Shown here: positions 17,472 through 23,145 of the stretch, piece by piece
How positions within the stretch are numbered: position 1 is the stretch's first letter
Layout: every line of letters starts with the position of its first letter
Origin: a virus
Length of the DNA: 35,510 nt
Strand: one strand, 5' to 3'
IMG/VR virus record: IMGVR_UViG_3300024273_001179
Location: 1-35,510 of that record
Position numbers and translations under genes: made by a program
The notes under the pieces: generated by a model
The model's database searches: none
What the model was told of the DNA's origin: nothing
The model's input: only the letters and a program-made list of their open reading frames with translations

Positions 17472-17756
17472 TTATTTACCTTTATTTTTAGATTTCGATG
17501 TAGTTCTCATTGTTTTAGTACTAAAGCCCTCTCGCTTTGTTCCTAGCCCATCGTTACCACGATTAGCTTTAATAGACTTGAACCTACCATCCTTGTGATC
17601 GTAGTCCTTACCCTTAATATCTTTACCTTCTTTTATTGCCTTTCTACGCTTGACTTGATTATCAGCTTTCTTCTTGCGTCTATCTGGAGTCATCGCTGCC
17701 TTCTTGTCGCGAATAGCCTTTGCACATCTTGCAGTTGTAGAGAGTCTTTGTTTCAT
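17472..17756 (-). CDS. Small, very basic virion-type protein
   Basis: I place the start at 17756 (MKQRLSTTARCAKAIRDKK), giving 94 residues. The frame can extend to 17822, but the extra 22 residues are hydrophobic and unlike the rest. The protein is dominated by Lys and Arg (PDRRKKKADNQVKRRKAIKE) with Gly-rich spacing near the end (KANRGNDGLGTKREG). Such proteins in marine phages are often DNA- or capsid-associated. It is the first gene of the late arm, next to the divergent control region. The function is unproven. Confidence 0.65.
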   Translation of the reverse strand: MKQRLSTTARCAKAIRDKKAAMTPDRRKKKADNQVKRRKAIKEGKDIKGKDYDHKDGRFKSIKANRGNDGLGTKREGFSTKTMRTTSKSKNKGK

Positions 17757-18121
17757 ACTAAGTATGATTACATAGTAAGATAGCAATTTACATGAGCTGA
17801 TTAACAATCCTAATTGGCTCAATCAAAACTGTGACATTAGCCTGCTACTCTAATACTTAACTACCTATTGTCACACTTTTCTACAACCTGCGTTATTATT
17901 GCGATTGTAATATATATTGGGTGTTTGTATAGCCCCCCTCTTTTACCGTATCCGCCTTGTAACTAAACGCAATCCATTTCGCCCACCTCCCCTGTTCGTT
18001 TCACATTTCGCATTCAGCTTTTACCTAACCACTACCTACCCCATACAATCGATGCAACACTGTATTCTCTCACTATATTCACCTTTTATTCTATTCCATT
18101 TCATTTCATCTCATTCATCTT

Positions 18122-18151
18122 ACAAACCTAATACGACTACACATGGATAAT
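18122..18151 (+). promoter_or_regulatory. 30-nt early element, copy 1
   Basis: Matches ACAAAC-N2-AATACGA-N8-GGATAAT exactly, with N2 = CT and N8 = CTACACAT. This copy reads TAATACGACT, which resembles the start of a T7 promoter, but the other copies do not keep that extension. It lies just after the pyrimidine tract in the divergent region, far from any start codon, and is a plausible early promoter. Confidence 0.55.
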
Positions 18152-18177
18152 ATATATGTAATCAGTAACACAATACA

Positions 18178-18205
18178 ACTAGTCGTTGAGTAACATTTAG
18201 CTAGT
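18178..18205 (+). ncRNA. Conserved stem-loop, copy 1
   Basis: A 5-bp stem ACTAG/CTAGT encloses an 18-base loop containing GTTGAGTAACATT. The same 13-base loop core occurs at 18701-18727, flanked there by a different but still complementary stem (AGTGG/CCACT). Both copies are followed by ATAAA and, 9-11 bases later, GAATGAC. The compensating stem change suggests a structured RNA or protein-binding site. The function is unknown. Confidence 0.35.
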
Positions 18206-18261
18206 ATAAACAACACGAATGACACAGCACAACAGTTCTTTACATTATTCAATAAGTCAAT

Positions 18262-18289
18262 TTACATATGTAACTTTAATTACAATTGT
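18262..18289. promoter_or_regulatory. Palindromic operator-like sites
   Basis: A perfect 12-base palindrome TTACATATGTAA (18262-18273) is followed eight bases later by the palindrome ACAATTGT (18282-18289). They lie between the two early-element copies of the divergent region. Dimeric regulators bind such sites, and the phage has HTH proteins, but AT-rich sequence produces short palindromes by chance. Confidence 0.25.
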
Positions 18290-18354
18290 GAACACAGTGA
18301 GTCAGTGGTATATCTGCCAACTATTCTAAACGACTTAATAATTCATATACTTTT

Positions 18355-18384
18355 ACAAACTAAATACGATGTGTAATGGATAAT
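18355..18384 (+). promoter_or_regulatory. 30-nt early element, copy 2
   Basis: Full match to ACAAAC-N2-AATACGA-N8-GGATAAT (N8 = TGTGTAAT). It ends about 50 bases before the first gene of the early arm (18437), with an A/T-only leader between, fitting a promoter plus 5' leader. Confidence 0.6.
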
Positions 18385-18436
18385 ATAAATGTAACAACAA
18401 ACTAATAATAATAACTAATAATAAAATAAATAAATT

Positions 18437-18685
18437 ATGTCAAAATTAAATTCAGTAGAAGTACTTAAAACTAAACGATTCGTAATCAGAAAATCCTTAA
18501 TCGGTAAAAATGTAGTAATTACATTCTTAAATAAAAAACAAGAAACAGTTACTTATAATCATGATGAAGTATATAATACTCATAAAGAGAAATTCGAGTC
18601 AATGAATTGTTTCACTAAGTACAAGTCGTACACTTCAAGTAATAACATTCCATTATTCTGTAGAAACTTACAAATAACTGAGTAG
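18437..18685 (+). CDS. First early-arm protein, unknown function
   Basis: An 82-residue basic protein (MSKLNSVEVLKTKRFVIRKS) with a beta-type N-terminal half (GKNVVITFLNKKQETVTYNH) and a Ser/Asn-rich C-terminal end. No known domain is recognised. It lies behind element copy 2 and an A/T-rich leader, so it is probably among the earliest and strongest transcripts, where host-takeover proteins are commonly found. That role is inference from position. Confidence 0.6.
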   Translation: MSKLNSVEVLKTKRFVIRKSLIGKNVVITFLNKKQETVTYNHDEVYNTHKEKFESMNCFTKYKSYTSSNNIPLFCRNLQITE

Positions 18686-18700
18686 TATTATCAAGTCAAA

Positions 18701-18727
18701 AGTGGTAGTTGAGTAACATTCCCCACT
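18701..18727 (+). ncRNA. Conserved stem-loop, copy 2
   Basis: Stem AGTGG/CCACT around a 17-base loop with the same GTTGAGTAACATT core as copy 1 at 18178. It is followed by ATAAA and GAATGAC (18737-18743). It lies in the 144-base gap between two small genes, just before a tRNA-like structure. Confidence 0.35.
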
Positions 18728-18761
18728 ATAAAATATGAATGACCGAGTATGTGGAGTACAG

Positions 18762-18800
18762 TGTAGTAACGGTTTTCGTGAGTTCGATTCTCACACTACA
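18762..18800 (+). ncRNA. tRNA-like minihelix (acceptor and T-arm only)
   Basis: A perfect T-arm, GTGAG-TTCGATT-CTCAC (18778-18794), is directly followed by ACTACA (18795-18800), which pairs with TGTAGT at 18762-18767. Only ten bases (18768-18777) link the two stems, so no D-arm or anticodon arm fits in between. The T-loop TTCGATT is a standard tRNA sequence. It may be a tRNA remnant, a tRNA mimic or a processing signal. No CCA is encoded. Confidence 0.4.
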
Positions 18801-18829
18801 ACTAAATTAACAAATAAAAACTAAATAAT

Positions 18830-19045
18830 ATGTCGTATAGAAATTATAAAACGTGGGAACAAGCGTTCCAAGAAGTAGCAGACTCAAGAACTAAACATGA
18901 GTATGAAATGGCAATGACTAATCAACTATTTCCTCGTGAAGATGGTACACAGTGGGTGAACTGGATTGGACTAAGTAAAGAGTGTCGAGATGAAGTATAC
19001 TACTACTGCTACGAACACAATGTAAATACGACGTTAGTAGGATAA
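18830..19045 (+). CDS. Small early protein, unknown function
   Basis: A 71-residue protein rich in aromatic residues (YRNYKTWEQAFQEVADSRTK, then WVNWIGLSKECRDEVYYY). It appears to be a soluble helical domain. No motif is recognised. The last codons (NVNTTLVG and stop) lie inside early element copy 3, so the next transcription start probably overlaps the end of this gene. Confidence 0.6.
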   Translation: MSYRNYKTWEQAFQEVADSRTKHEYEMAMTNQLFPREDGTQWVNWIGLSKECRDEVYYYCYEHNVNTTLVG

Positions 19046-19046
19046 T
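19017..19046 (+). promoter_or_regulatory. 30-nt early element, copy 3
   Basis: AATACGA-N8-GGATAAT is exact (N8 = CGTTAGTA); the upstream hexamer is ACAATG rather than ACAAAC. It overlaps the end of the upstream gene and precedes the small gene at 19075. Confidence 0.55.
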
Positions 19047-19074
19047 ATAAATGTAAAACAAATAAAATAATAAT

Positions 19075-19221
19075 ATGTTTAAAGTAAAACAAAATGATAT
19101 ATTCGCTAAGAATATGAGTCAAGGTGAGCTGTACCAAGTGTACTTAAAGTTCAAAGCAAAAAAACAAATGGATAAATTCCTTAATAAAATAATCGCTAAA
19201 AACGGCACAACAAAATATTAG
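19075..19221 (+). CDS. 48-residue basic early peptide
   Basis: A short frame from ATG at 19075 to TAG at 19219-19221 encodes MFKVKQNDIFAKNMSQGELY and a Lys-rich helix that follows. It lies about 30 bases behind element copy 3 with an A/T-rich leader and fills a gap between genes. The ATG of the next micro-gene follows its stop with one intervening base. No homology can be judged. Confidence 0.5.
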   Translation: MFKVKQNDIFAKNMSQGELYQVYLKFKAKKQMDKFLNKIIAKNGTTKY

Positions 19222-19222
19222 A

Positions 19223-19303
19223 ATGGCAAAGAAATTAGAAAACAGAGTAGCAGAAATAATAATGTTAGCGGTAATAGCAATGGTAATAATAATGGGAGTA
19301 TGA
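19223..19303 (+). CDS. 26-residue single-span membrane peptide
   Basis: The frame encodes a charged start (MAKKLENRVAEI) followed by a hydrophobic stretch (IMLAVIAMVIIMGV), ending at TGA 19301-19303. It overlaps the start of the lipoprotein-like gene, suggesting translational coupling. Tiny membrane proteins are common in early phage regions, but so short an open frame could also arise by chance. Confidence 0.4.
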   Translation: MAKKLENRVAEIIMLAVIAMVIIMGV

Positions 19304-19536
19304 TGAAGTATCCAAAAATAGTAGGTTGGTCAGTAGTAATAGTACTCTGGTCAGTGACAAGTTGTGCTCTTAGTCAAGGAAATAATGAAGACATAGTAGA
19401 AGCTAGCAACACTGCAGAAGATATGATAGAGTGGATAGAGCATGATTTAGAAGCAGGTAATATAGACAGTAGTACAGCTGAGATGTACATAAGTAATTTA
19501 GATGGAGTAGTAATTAATTTAGGAATAGTAAGATGA
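19300..19536 (+). CDS. Putative small lipoprotein expressed early
   Basis: The 78-residue product has a basic start (MMKYPK), a hydrophobic segment (IVGWSVVIVLWSVTS) and a lipobox-like VTSC at residues 19-22, followed by an acidic mature part (NNEDIVEASNTAEDMIEWIE). After cleavage the Cys would be lipidated, giving an acidic envelope-anchored protein of about 57 residues. A lipoprotein in the early arm rather than with the lysis genes suggests superinfection exclusion, though this is inference. A second ATG at 19303 could also be the start. Confidence 0.55.
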   Translation: MMKYPKIVGWSVVIVLWSVTSCALSQGNNEDIVEASNTAEDMIEWIEHDLEAGNIDSSTAEMYISNLDGVVINLGIVR

Positions 19537-19772
19537 GAAATTATAGTATAACAAGAAAAGAAGGTGAGTGGTATGACGTGCGAGTGATCGATAGTTATGG
19601 TAAAGTGTATCAAAATTACTACGAAACCGCAAGTGAAGCAAATGACTGGGTATACTATATCTGGGAGAAAGAAGAGTGGTTCAACTCTGTTAACTCAGAA
19701 GAACTATTAAGTAATGCAATAGCAAACTGTAAGCGCATCGATGAGAAGTCTAACCGAAGAGCGATACTATAA
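19533..19772 (+). CDS. Small early protein, unknown function
   Basis: A 79-residue protein with a compact beta start (NYSITRKEGEWYDVRVIDSY) and an aromatic helical middle (ANDWVYYIWEKEEWFN). Its ATG overlaps the TGA of the lipoprotein-like gene (ATGA), so the two are coupled. The first half resembles small strand-turn-strand domains, but no family is recognised. Confidence 0.55.
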   Translation: MRNYSITRKEGEWYDVRVIDSYGKVYQNYYETASEANDWVYYIWEKEEWFNSVNSEELLSNAIANCKRIDEKSNRRAIL

Positions 19773-20013
19773 TGGGTGGTTGGATAACATTAGTACTAAT
19801 AACAATAATGCTTTTCAAGCATTTAATAGAAGAATAACAATTATGATGAGTAACGACGAACAAAATGTAGTAGGAGGTATTATAATAGGGTTTTTCTTTG
19901 GAATGGCGATTATGATGTTGGTAAGCGGCCAAAGAGAGCGAAGATTGATGGAAGAATATGGTATAGAGATAGAATATGAAGAACCTCACTACGAGGAGGT
20001 TTGGCACTACTAA
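19741..20013 (+). CDS. Small membrane protein, start uncertain
   Basis: The frame encodes 90 residues if begun at 19741, overlapping the previous gene by 32 bases. A start at 19843 or 19846 gives about 56 residues (MMSNDEQNVVGG). Either way it has one membrane segment (VVGGIIIGFFFGMAIMMLVSG) cut by charged residues (QRERRLMEE) and an acidic tail (YEEPHYEEVWHY). The short form avoids the overlap and is perhaps more likely. The function is unknown; an envelope role is possible. Confidence 0.5.
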   Translation: MRSLTEERYYNGWLDNISTNNNNAFQAFNRRITIMMSNDEQNVVGGIIIGFFFGMAIMMLVSGQRERRLMEEYGIEIEYEEPHYEEVWHY

Positions 20014-20047
20014 AGCAAACAAATAAAAATAACAAAACAAATAGAAT

Positions 20048-20212
20048 ATGAGAAAAAAGTGGATCACCGTATTAGATTACGAAACAAGTAGGGTATATCA
20101 ATACCAAGTAACAATAAATAAACATGCTGAAGAGTTTATAACCTTTAAAGGACATAGACTAAGTAACATCGAGTGGATGGAGCATGATAACAAGATACTA
20201 ATTACAAACTAA
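20048..20212 (+). CDS. 54-residue early protein, unknown function
   Basis: ATG at 20048 to TAA at 20210-20212, encoding MRKKWITVLDYETSRVYQYQ and then VTINKHAEEFITFKGHRLSN. The alternating hydrophobic pattern suggests a small beta sheet. The stop codon TAA falls inside early element copy 4. It has an A-rich leader typical of this arm. Confidence 0.55.
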   Translation: MRKKWITVLDYETSRVYQYQVTINKHAEEFITFKGHRLSNIEWMEHDNKILITN

Positions 20213-20233
20213 ATACGACAATAGACGGATAAT
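20204..20233 (+). promoter_or_regulatory. 30-nt early element, copy 4
   Basis: Full match to ACAAAC-N2-AATACGA-N8-GGATAAT (N8 = CAATAGAC). It overlaps the stop codon of the upstream gene and lies 22 bases before the ATG at 20256. Confidence 0.6.
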
Positions 20234-20255
20234 ATTAATACAAAAACAATATAAT

Positions 20256-20441
20256 ATGCAAACAATTAAACACCTTAAAAAAGACTATATCCAATTAGGC
20301 AATATAATCTACAGACCATACAAAGTATGTGAAGTACCAACCAGCTTCGGATGTATCGAGATGAACGAGAAAGAAGGAATCAGTGAATGGTTCAATTACA
20401 AAGGATATACTTATATCTATGAAAAAATGGCTAAGTCATGA
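20256..20441 (+). CDS. 61-residue early protein, unknown function
   Basis: The product (MQTIKHLKKDYIQLGNIIYR) is followed by a segment with two Cys (VCEVPTSFGCIEM) and an aromatic end (FNYKGYTYIYEKM). It looks like a small beta-rich domain. It lies directly behind element copy 4. The stop overlaps the next ATG (ATGA at 20438). Confidence 0.55.
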   Translation: MQTIKHLKKDYIQLGNIIYRPYKVCEVPTSFGCIEMNEKEGISEWFNYKGYTYIYEKMAKS

Positions 20442-20578
20442 AGAAAAAAAAATTAAACAGTAAGAATCCAAAATATGCAGACAAAAGCCTGTTAAAGGAT
20501 AAAGAAAAGAGTACAATAAAGAAATTAGAACGTACAACTCATAATGGAGTAAAAGTATACTCCGTATGGAGTAAGTAA
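20438..20578 (+). CDS. 46-residue Lys-rich early peptide
   Basis: ATG at 20438 overlaps the previous stop. The product MKKKKLNSKNPKYADKSLLK continues highly basic, with a small strand at the end (HNGVKVYSVWSK). The charge suggests nucleic-acid contact. It is the last gene before the structured non-coding gap at 20579-20773. Confidence 0.5.
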   Translation: MKKKKLNSKNPKYADKSLLKDKEKSTIKKLERTTHNGVKVYSVWSK

Positions 20579-20581
20579 TAT

Positions 20582-20653
20582 ACGAAGTGAGTGGTTTAAG
20601 CAAGATGAAGCAACCAGACATAGATGGTGAACCACACTTGCACACTTCGTTTT
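20582..20653 (+). ncRNA. Long structured hairpin, possible ncRNA or terminator
   Basis: An outer stem ACGAAGTG/CACTTCGT (20582-20589 with 20643-20650, 8 bp) encloses GTGGTT/AACCAC (20591-20596 with 20630-20635, 6 bp) and an apical ACCA/TGGT (20613-20616 with 20625-20628). It ends in TTTT (20650-20653). The stacked helices in an AT-rich gap are unlikely to be chance. It could be a small RNA, a processing element or an unusually long terminator. Confidence 0.4.
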
Positions 20654-20657
20654 AATA

Positions 20658-20750
20658 AACTAGATATAGGAGTAAGCCAGAGACATGCCAGATGGATGTT
20701 GGTCGCTGAAAGTATTACCGACGGGTATGAGGTTCGATTCCTCACTAGTT
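20658..20750 (+). ncRNA. tRNA-like structure with non-canonical insert
   Basis: A perfect T-arm, TGAGG-TTCGATT-CCTCA (20728-20744), contains the classical tRNA B-box GGTTCGATTCC. It is followed by CTAGTT (20745-20750), which pairs with AACTAG at 20658-20663. The 64 bases between do not form a recognisable D-arm or a 5-bp/7-base anticodon arm, and total length (93) is long even for a type II tRNA. An inner hairpin ACAT/ATGT can form near 20683-20699. It may be a divergent tRNA, a remnant or a tRNA mimic. Confidence 0.4.
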
Positions 20751-20773
20751 ACAAATAATAAAAATAAAAGAAA

Positions 20774-21022
20774 ATGAGTACAAAGTTAATAGACATAGAA
20801 GGTAAGACTTGGGATAAAGATGACAATAGCCGTATAAACCCTAGAACACTTAAGCAGCAAGTGTCACTAAATAGATTTTTTGGTGGACTAACGTTTGGTG
20901 GTAGAGCAATGCAAATAACTATCGGAGATGAGTATGTCCTACTAACACCGAAACAAGCGTGGGAATTAGGTAATGTATTAACTGCATCCTTTAATCCAGC
21001 AGAGATATTCCCAAGTGAATAA
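20774..21022 (+). CDS. Small early protein, unknown function
   Basis: An 82-residue soluble protein (MSTKLIDIEGKTWDKDDNSR) with a Gly-rich middle (FFGGLTFGGRAMQITIG) and a C-terminal helix (LTPKQAWELGNVLTASF). The pattern of strand pairs then a helix suggests a compact domain. No family is recognised. It follows the tRNA-like structure by 23 bases. Confidence 0.6.
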   Translation: MSTKLIDIEGKTWDKDDNSRINPRTLKQQVSLNRFFGGLTFGGRAMQITIGDEYVLLTPKQAWELGNVLTASFNPAEIFPSE

Positions 21023-21167
21023 ACTTACGAACAAACAGAAAAGATCGATCAAACGTAAGGTTAATTTAGATCTAGGTATTAACCCACCAAGAAGTGTTGT
21101 ATATAAATCTAAAAAGATTTACACTAGAAAAATAAAATACAAACCAAATACGAATGAAGATGGATAA
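21015..21167 (+). CDS. 50-residue very basic peptide, GTG start
   Basis: A frame starting GTG at 21015, within the last codons of the previous gene, encodes about 50 residues dominated by Lys and Arg (NKLTNKQKRSIKRKVNLDLG, then YKSKKIYTRKIKYK). It ends NTNEDG, with these codons and the stop lying in early element copy 5. The charge and the overlap with the previous stop support a real gene, but the GTG start is uncertain. Confidence 0.4.
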   Translation: MNKLTNKQKRSIKRKVNLDLGINPPRSVVYKSKKIYTRKIKYKPNTNEDG

Positions 21168-21168
21168 T
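21139..21168 (+). promoter_or_regulatory. 30-nt early element, copy 5
   Basis: Matches the element with ACAAAC, AATACGA and GGATAAT intact (N2 = CA, N8 = ATGAAGAT). It lies 31 bases before the ATG at 21200, with an A/T-rich leader between. Confidence 0.6.
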
Positions 21169-21199
21169 ATATACGAAACAAAAAATTTAATAAATAATT

Positions 21200-21559
21200 A
21201 TGAAAACAAAAAAGGAATTAGAACAATCAATTATAATGCTCGGAGAAAGAGTAGTGTCTAACACATCAGAGATGATTACCGTGCAAGCAGATCTTCAAGC
21301 AGCGGAAAAAGAATTAGCAGACATGAATAAGCCGGAATTAACACCGCTACAATTCGACAACTTGTATGAAGCCGTTGAAAGAGCCGTGGGAGAATATGAT
21401 TTCAGTAATGAAGACAATTATGATACCGAGTTTGGCATTAACTATGACGGTAAGGTACATTTAGAGAACTTCGACATCAGTGATACACAGGAATTGATTG
21501 AGGGTATTGTAGAGGAATTAACTAAGTTGTTCGCTGAAGCAGAGTGTACTGATGCGTAG
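21200..21559 (+). CDS. Acidic coiled-coil early protein
   Basis: A 119-residue acidic protein. The first ~45 residues form an amphipathic helix (ELEQSIIMLGERVVSNTSEM, then VQADLQAAEKELADM), likely a coiled coil. An Asp/Glu-rich section follows (DFSNEDNYDTEFG), then a C-terminal helix (LIEGIVEELTKLFAEAE). Strongly acidic small phage proteins often act as DNA mimics or inhibitors, but nothing specific is seen here. It is the first gene after element copy 5. Confidence 0.6.
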   Translation: MKTKKELEQSIIMLGERVVSNTSEMITVQADLQAAEKELADMNKPELTPLQFDNLYEAVERAVGEYDFSNEDNYDTEFGINYDGKVHLENFDISDTQELIEGIVEELTKLFAEAECTDA

Positions 21560-21662
21560 ATTAATATATGACATGTACTATAATAATGAGATAAGTGTTG
21601 AGATAGCAGAAAGACTTCTCGATAAGTTAAGTGCAATACGAGATAAAAAAAGAGGTTACTAA
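21552..21662 (+). CDS. 36-residue early peptide
   Basis: ATG at 21552 overlaps the end of the preceding gene, and its stop (TAA, 21660-21662) overlaps the ATG of the next (TAATG). The product is MRRLIYDMYYNNEISVEIAE followed by a short basic helix. The exact junctions at both ends favour a translated gene despite its size. Confidence 0.45.
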   Translation: MRRLIYDMYYNNEISVEIAERLLDKLSAIRDKKRGY

Positions 21663-21907
21663 TGAAACTAATAGATAAAATAAAACCAGAGGTGTTAAGA
21701 GCATTAGATAGACATGTGAAGTTAGAATACCCAACTAGTCATCGAATGATGATAGCTAGTCTTGAGGATGTTGAACGCTATAGAGATCTCACGATCGAGC
21801 AAGCAAGCCAGTTTATTACGTTCTTACCAATTGAATTTAAGCCACAGAATGATTTAGATATGTTCTACGGTGATCACTTATTACAAAACAAATACATAAT
21901 TAAATAA
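21662..21907 (+). CDS. Small early protein, unknown function
   Basis: An 81-residue protein with a helical N-terminus (DKIKPEVLRALDRHVKLEYP) and a second helix (LEDVERYRDLTIEQASQFIT). It joins its neighbours through TAATG-type overlaps at both ends, so the cluster is translationally coupled. No motif is recognised. Confidence 0.55.
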   Translation: MKLIDKIKPEVLRALDRHVKLEYPTSHRMMIASLEDVERYRDLTIEQASQFITFLPIEFKPQNDLDMFYGDHLLQNKYIIK

Positions 21908-22164
21908 TGACAGGAAAACAAGTAGAAGGTTATATAAAATATACCTTACAAATGAAGCCAAGACACAATGTAGAGGCTTTAGCTAGTGCCGTAACAGATA
22001 TGGCTGAGGAATTAGATCACGATGAGTGTGAGTTGTTATATCTATTATTAGAGAACAGACCGATCGATGCTATACACACGCACAGTTATGGTTTTCACAC
22101 TGCAAATGGCAGGCACATTATAGAACAAATTAAAGAAAAATATTACGAGTATGAAACAGAATGA
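21907..22164 (+). CDS. Small early protein, unknown function
   Basis: An 85-residue acidic protein, mostly helical (NVEALASAVTDMAEELDHDE, CELLYLLLENRPIDA), with a His cluster (IHTHSYGFHTANGRH). The His residues could bind metal, but the spacing does not match a family I know. It overlaps the next gene by 14 bases. Confidence 0.55.
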   Translation: MTGKQVEGYIKYTLQMKPRHNVEALASAVTDMAEELDHDECELLYLLLENRPIDAIHTHSYGFHTANGRHIIEQIKEKYYEYETE

Positions 22165-22444
22165 AAAATTAATAAAGAACATGAAGGAATTAGATAAGCA
22201 AAAGTTACCTAAATGGTTTACAGGCCAGTTATATGATGAAGGCGCAGAGGTTACCAACAGGTTTGGGGGTGACAGTTGCTACTTAAACAACGTTGAATTA
22301 AGTATGTACGACTTTATAATGGGTGCGACTCAAATGTATGAGATGGGTATATTTAACTCAGCTCAACATGGTGAAGACTTAAGAAAAGGACTTGATTGGT
22401 TCAGACAGAATAATGCTCAGGCATATATGATACTATTAGACTGA
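22151..22444 (+). CDS. Conserved small phage protein, unknown function
   Basis: A 97-residue protein with a basic helical start (MKQNEKLIKNMKELDKQK), then LPKWFTGQLYDEGAEVTN and LNNVELSMYDFIMGATQMYE. The GA-EVTN and ELSMYDFIMG blocks give the impression of a recurrent marine-phage protein, but I cannot assign a role. Its last base is the first base of the next gene. Confidence 0.55.
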   Translation: MKQNEKLIKNMKELDKQKLPKWFTGQLYDEGAEVTNRFGGDSCYLNNVELSMYDFIMGATQMYEMGIFNSAQHGEDLRKGLDWFRQNNAQAYMILLD

Positions 22445-22812
22445 TGAGTACTAGAGCACAAGTAAGATTTGCTACACGAGAAGATGGAGTATCGTTTAGT
22501 GAACACCCAGATAAAATACACGCACAATTCTACAAGCATCACGATGGTTATCCAGAAGGTTTGGGTTTAGATATTGCTGAGTCTTTAATAGATCGTGAAT
22601 CACTAAGATCTAGTTGGGAAATAGAGGAGCTTCAAACACAACATGGTGATCTAGATTTTATATACTACATATGGCAGAAGTATGATGATTCAACATGGAT
22701 AAGTATATTTGAAATGATGAACTACGGTGATCATGAAGGCGAATGTATCTTTGTAGGTACACCAGAGAAATTAATAAATAAATACAAACTAAATACGAAC
22801 GAAGATGGATAA
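22444..22812 (+). CDS. Conserved phage protein of the MSTRA-type, unknown function
   Basis: A 122-residue protein starting MSTRAQVRFATREDGVSFSE, with the block QFYKHHDGYPEGLGLDIAES near residues 28-47, then DLDFIYYIWQKYDDSTWISI and ECIFVGTPEKL. The HHDGYPEGLG block recurs in phage proteins of unknown function that look like small alpha/beta domains. The last codons (KLNTNEDG) lie within early element copy 6, and the stop overlaps the next gene by 8 bases. Confidence 0.6.
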   Translation: MSTRAQVRFATREDGVSFSEHPDKIHAQFYKHHDGYPEGLGLDIAESLIDRESLRSSWEIEELQTQHGDLDFIYYIWQKYDDSTWISIFEMMNYGDHEGECIFVGTPEKLINKYKLNTNEDG

Positions 22813-22813
22813 T
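22784..22813 (+). promoter_or_regulatory. 30-nt early element, copy 6
   Basis: Full match (N8 = ACGAAGAT). The element spans both the 3' end of the upstream gene and the ATG of the downstream gene at 22805. If it is a promoter, the transcript would be nearly leaderless for 22805 or would serve the ligase at 23146. Confidence 0.55.
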
Positions 22814-23143
22814 AAACGTGTATCAAATAAACAAATATTAGACAAGATAAATGACCTTAAAGTAGGTGAAGAAGGTCTTAACAAACTAGCCCTCAAGATC
22901 GTAAGTAGGATGGTTAAGCTTAAATCAATGGAAGATTGGTTCGAGCACGTTAGTAAGTCAGAGGCTAGTTGGTCTCAATCTTATGCTGAACTTGAATTAA
23001 CAGAAGAAGAAGCTGCGATTGGAGAAGCTGCAAAGCTAATGACACTGATGGAGTTATTCAAAGGTGAGGAAGAATATGAGAAGTGTGCTATCATCCGCAA
23101 TAGAATGGATGAAGTTAATAAAATATTAAGAAAAGGAGAATAA
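22805..23143 (+). CDS. Helical early protein with UVR-like C-terminus
   Basis: A 112-residue, mostly helical protein. The C-terminal part (LMELFKGEEEYEKCAIIRNR then MDEVNKIL) resembles the UvrB/UvrC (UVR) helical hairpin, in which acidic and basic residues alternate around an EYEKCA-type core. The N-terminal part shows no motif. It lies two bases before the ligase start, suggesting a role in DNA metabolism, though the UVR likeness is weak. Confidence 0.5.
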   Translation: MDNKRVSNKQILDKINDLKVGEEGLNKLALKIVSRMVKLKSMEDWFEHVSKSEASWSQSYAELELTEEEAAIGEAAKLMTLMELFKGEEEYEKCAIIRNRMDEVNKILRKGE

Positions 23144-23145
23144 TT

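Larger units (their letters stand above)
17757..18436. other. Gene-free divergent control region, C-rich and G-poor
   Basis: About 680 bases separate the two transcription arms. By eye count, about 200 bases from 17917 to 18121 contain roughly 67 C but only about 14 G on the plus strand, ending in a pyrimidine-rich tract (18080-18121) with CATTT/CATCT-type repeats. The rest is AT-rich and holds two copies of the 30-nt early element (18122, 18355), a stem-loop (18178-18205), a perfect palindrome TTACATATGTAA (18262-18273) and ACAATTGT (18282-18289). This is the natural place for the early and late promoters and possibly an origin. No convincing gene is present. Confidence 0.6.

Noticed and set aside
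17757-17822. A 22-residue hydrophobic extension of the basic virion-type protein.
   Set aside because: The extension is unlike the Lys/Arg-rich body; the ATG at 17756 gives a compositionally coherent protein.
17830-17875. An inverted repeat TGTGAC / GTCACA as a terminator or operator.
   Set aside because: The arms are only six bases with a 34-base gap and no U-run, so chance is a sufficient explanation.
17917-18150. A 77-codon plus-strand open frame in the divergent region.
   Set aside because: Its composition follows the C-rich tract (Pro, Ser, His, Phe), it has no domain pattern, and its end is simply the early element read in frame. It is better explained as non-coding control sequence.
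18122-18151. A literal T7 promoter, because copy 1 reads TAATACGACT.
   Set aside because: The other seven copies do not keep the T7 core after AATACGA, and no single-subunit RNA polymerase gene is in the window. The resemblance of one copy is probably chance.
18690-18803. A complete canonical tRNA gene ending at the T-arm near 18794.
   Set aside because: No 5' strand, D-arm and anticodon arm could be placed with usual spacing; only the acceptor/T-arm half is supported.
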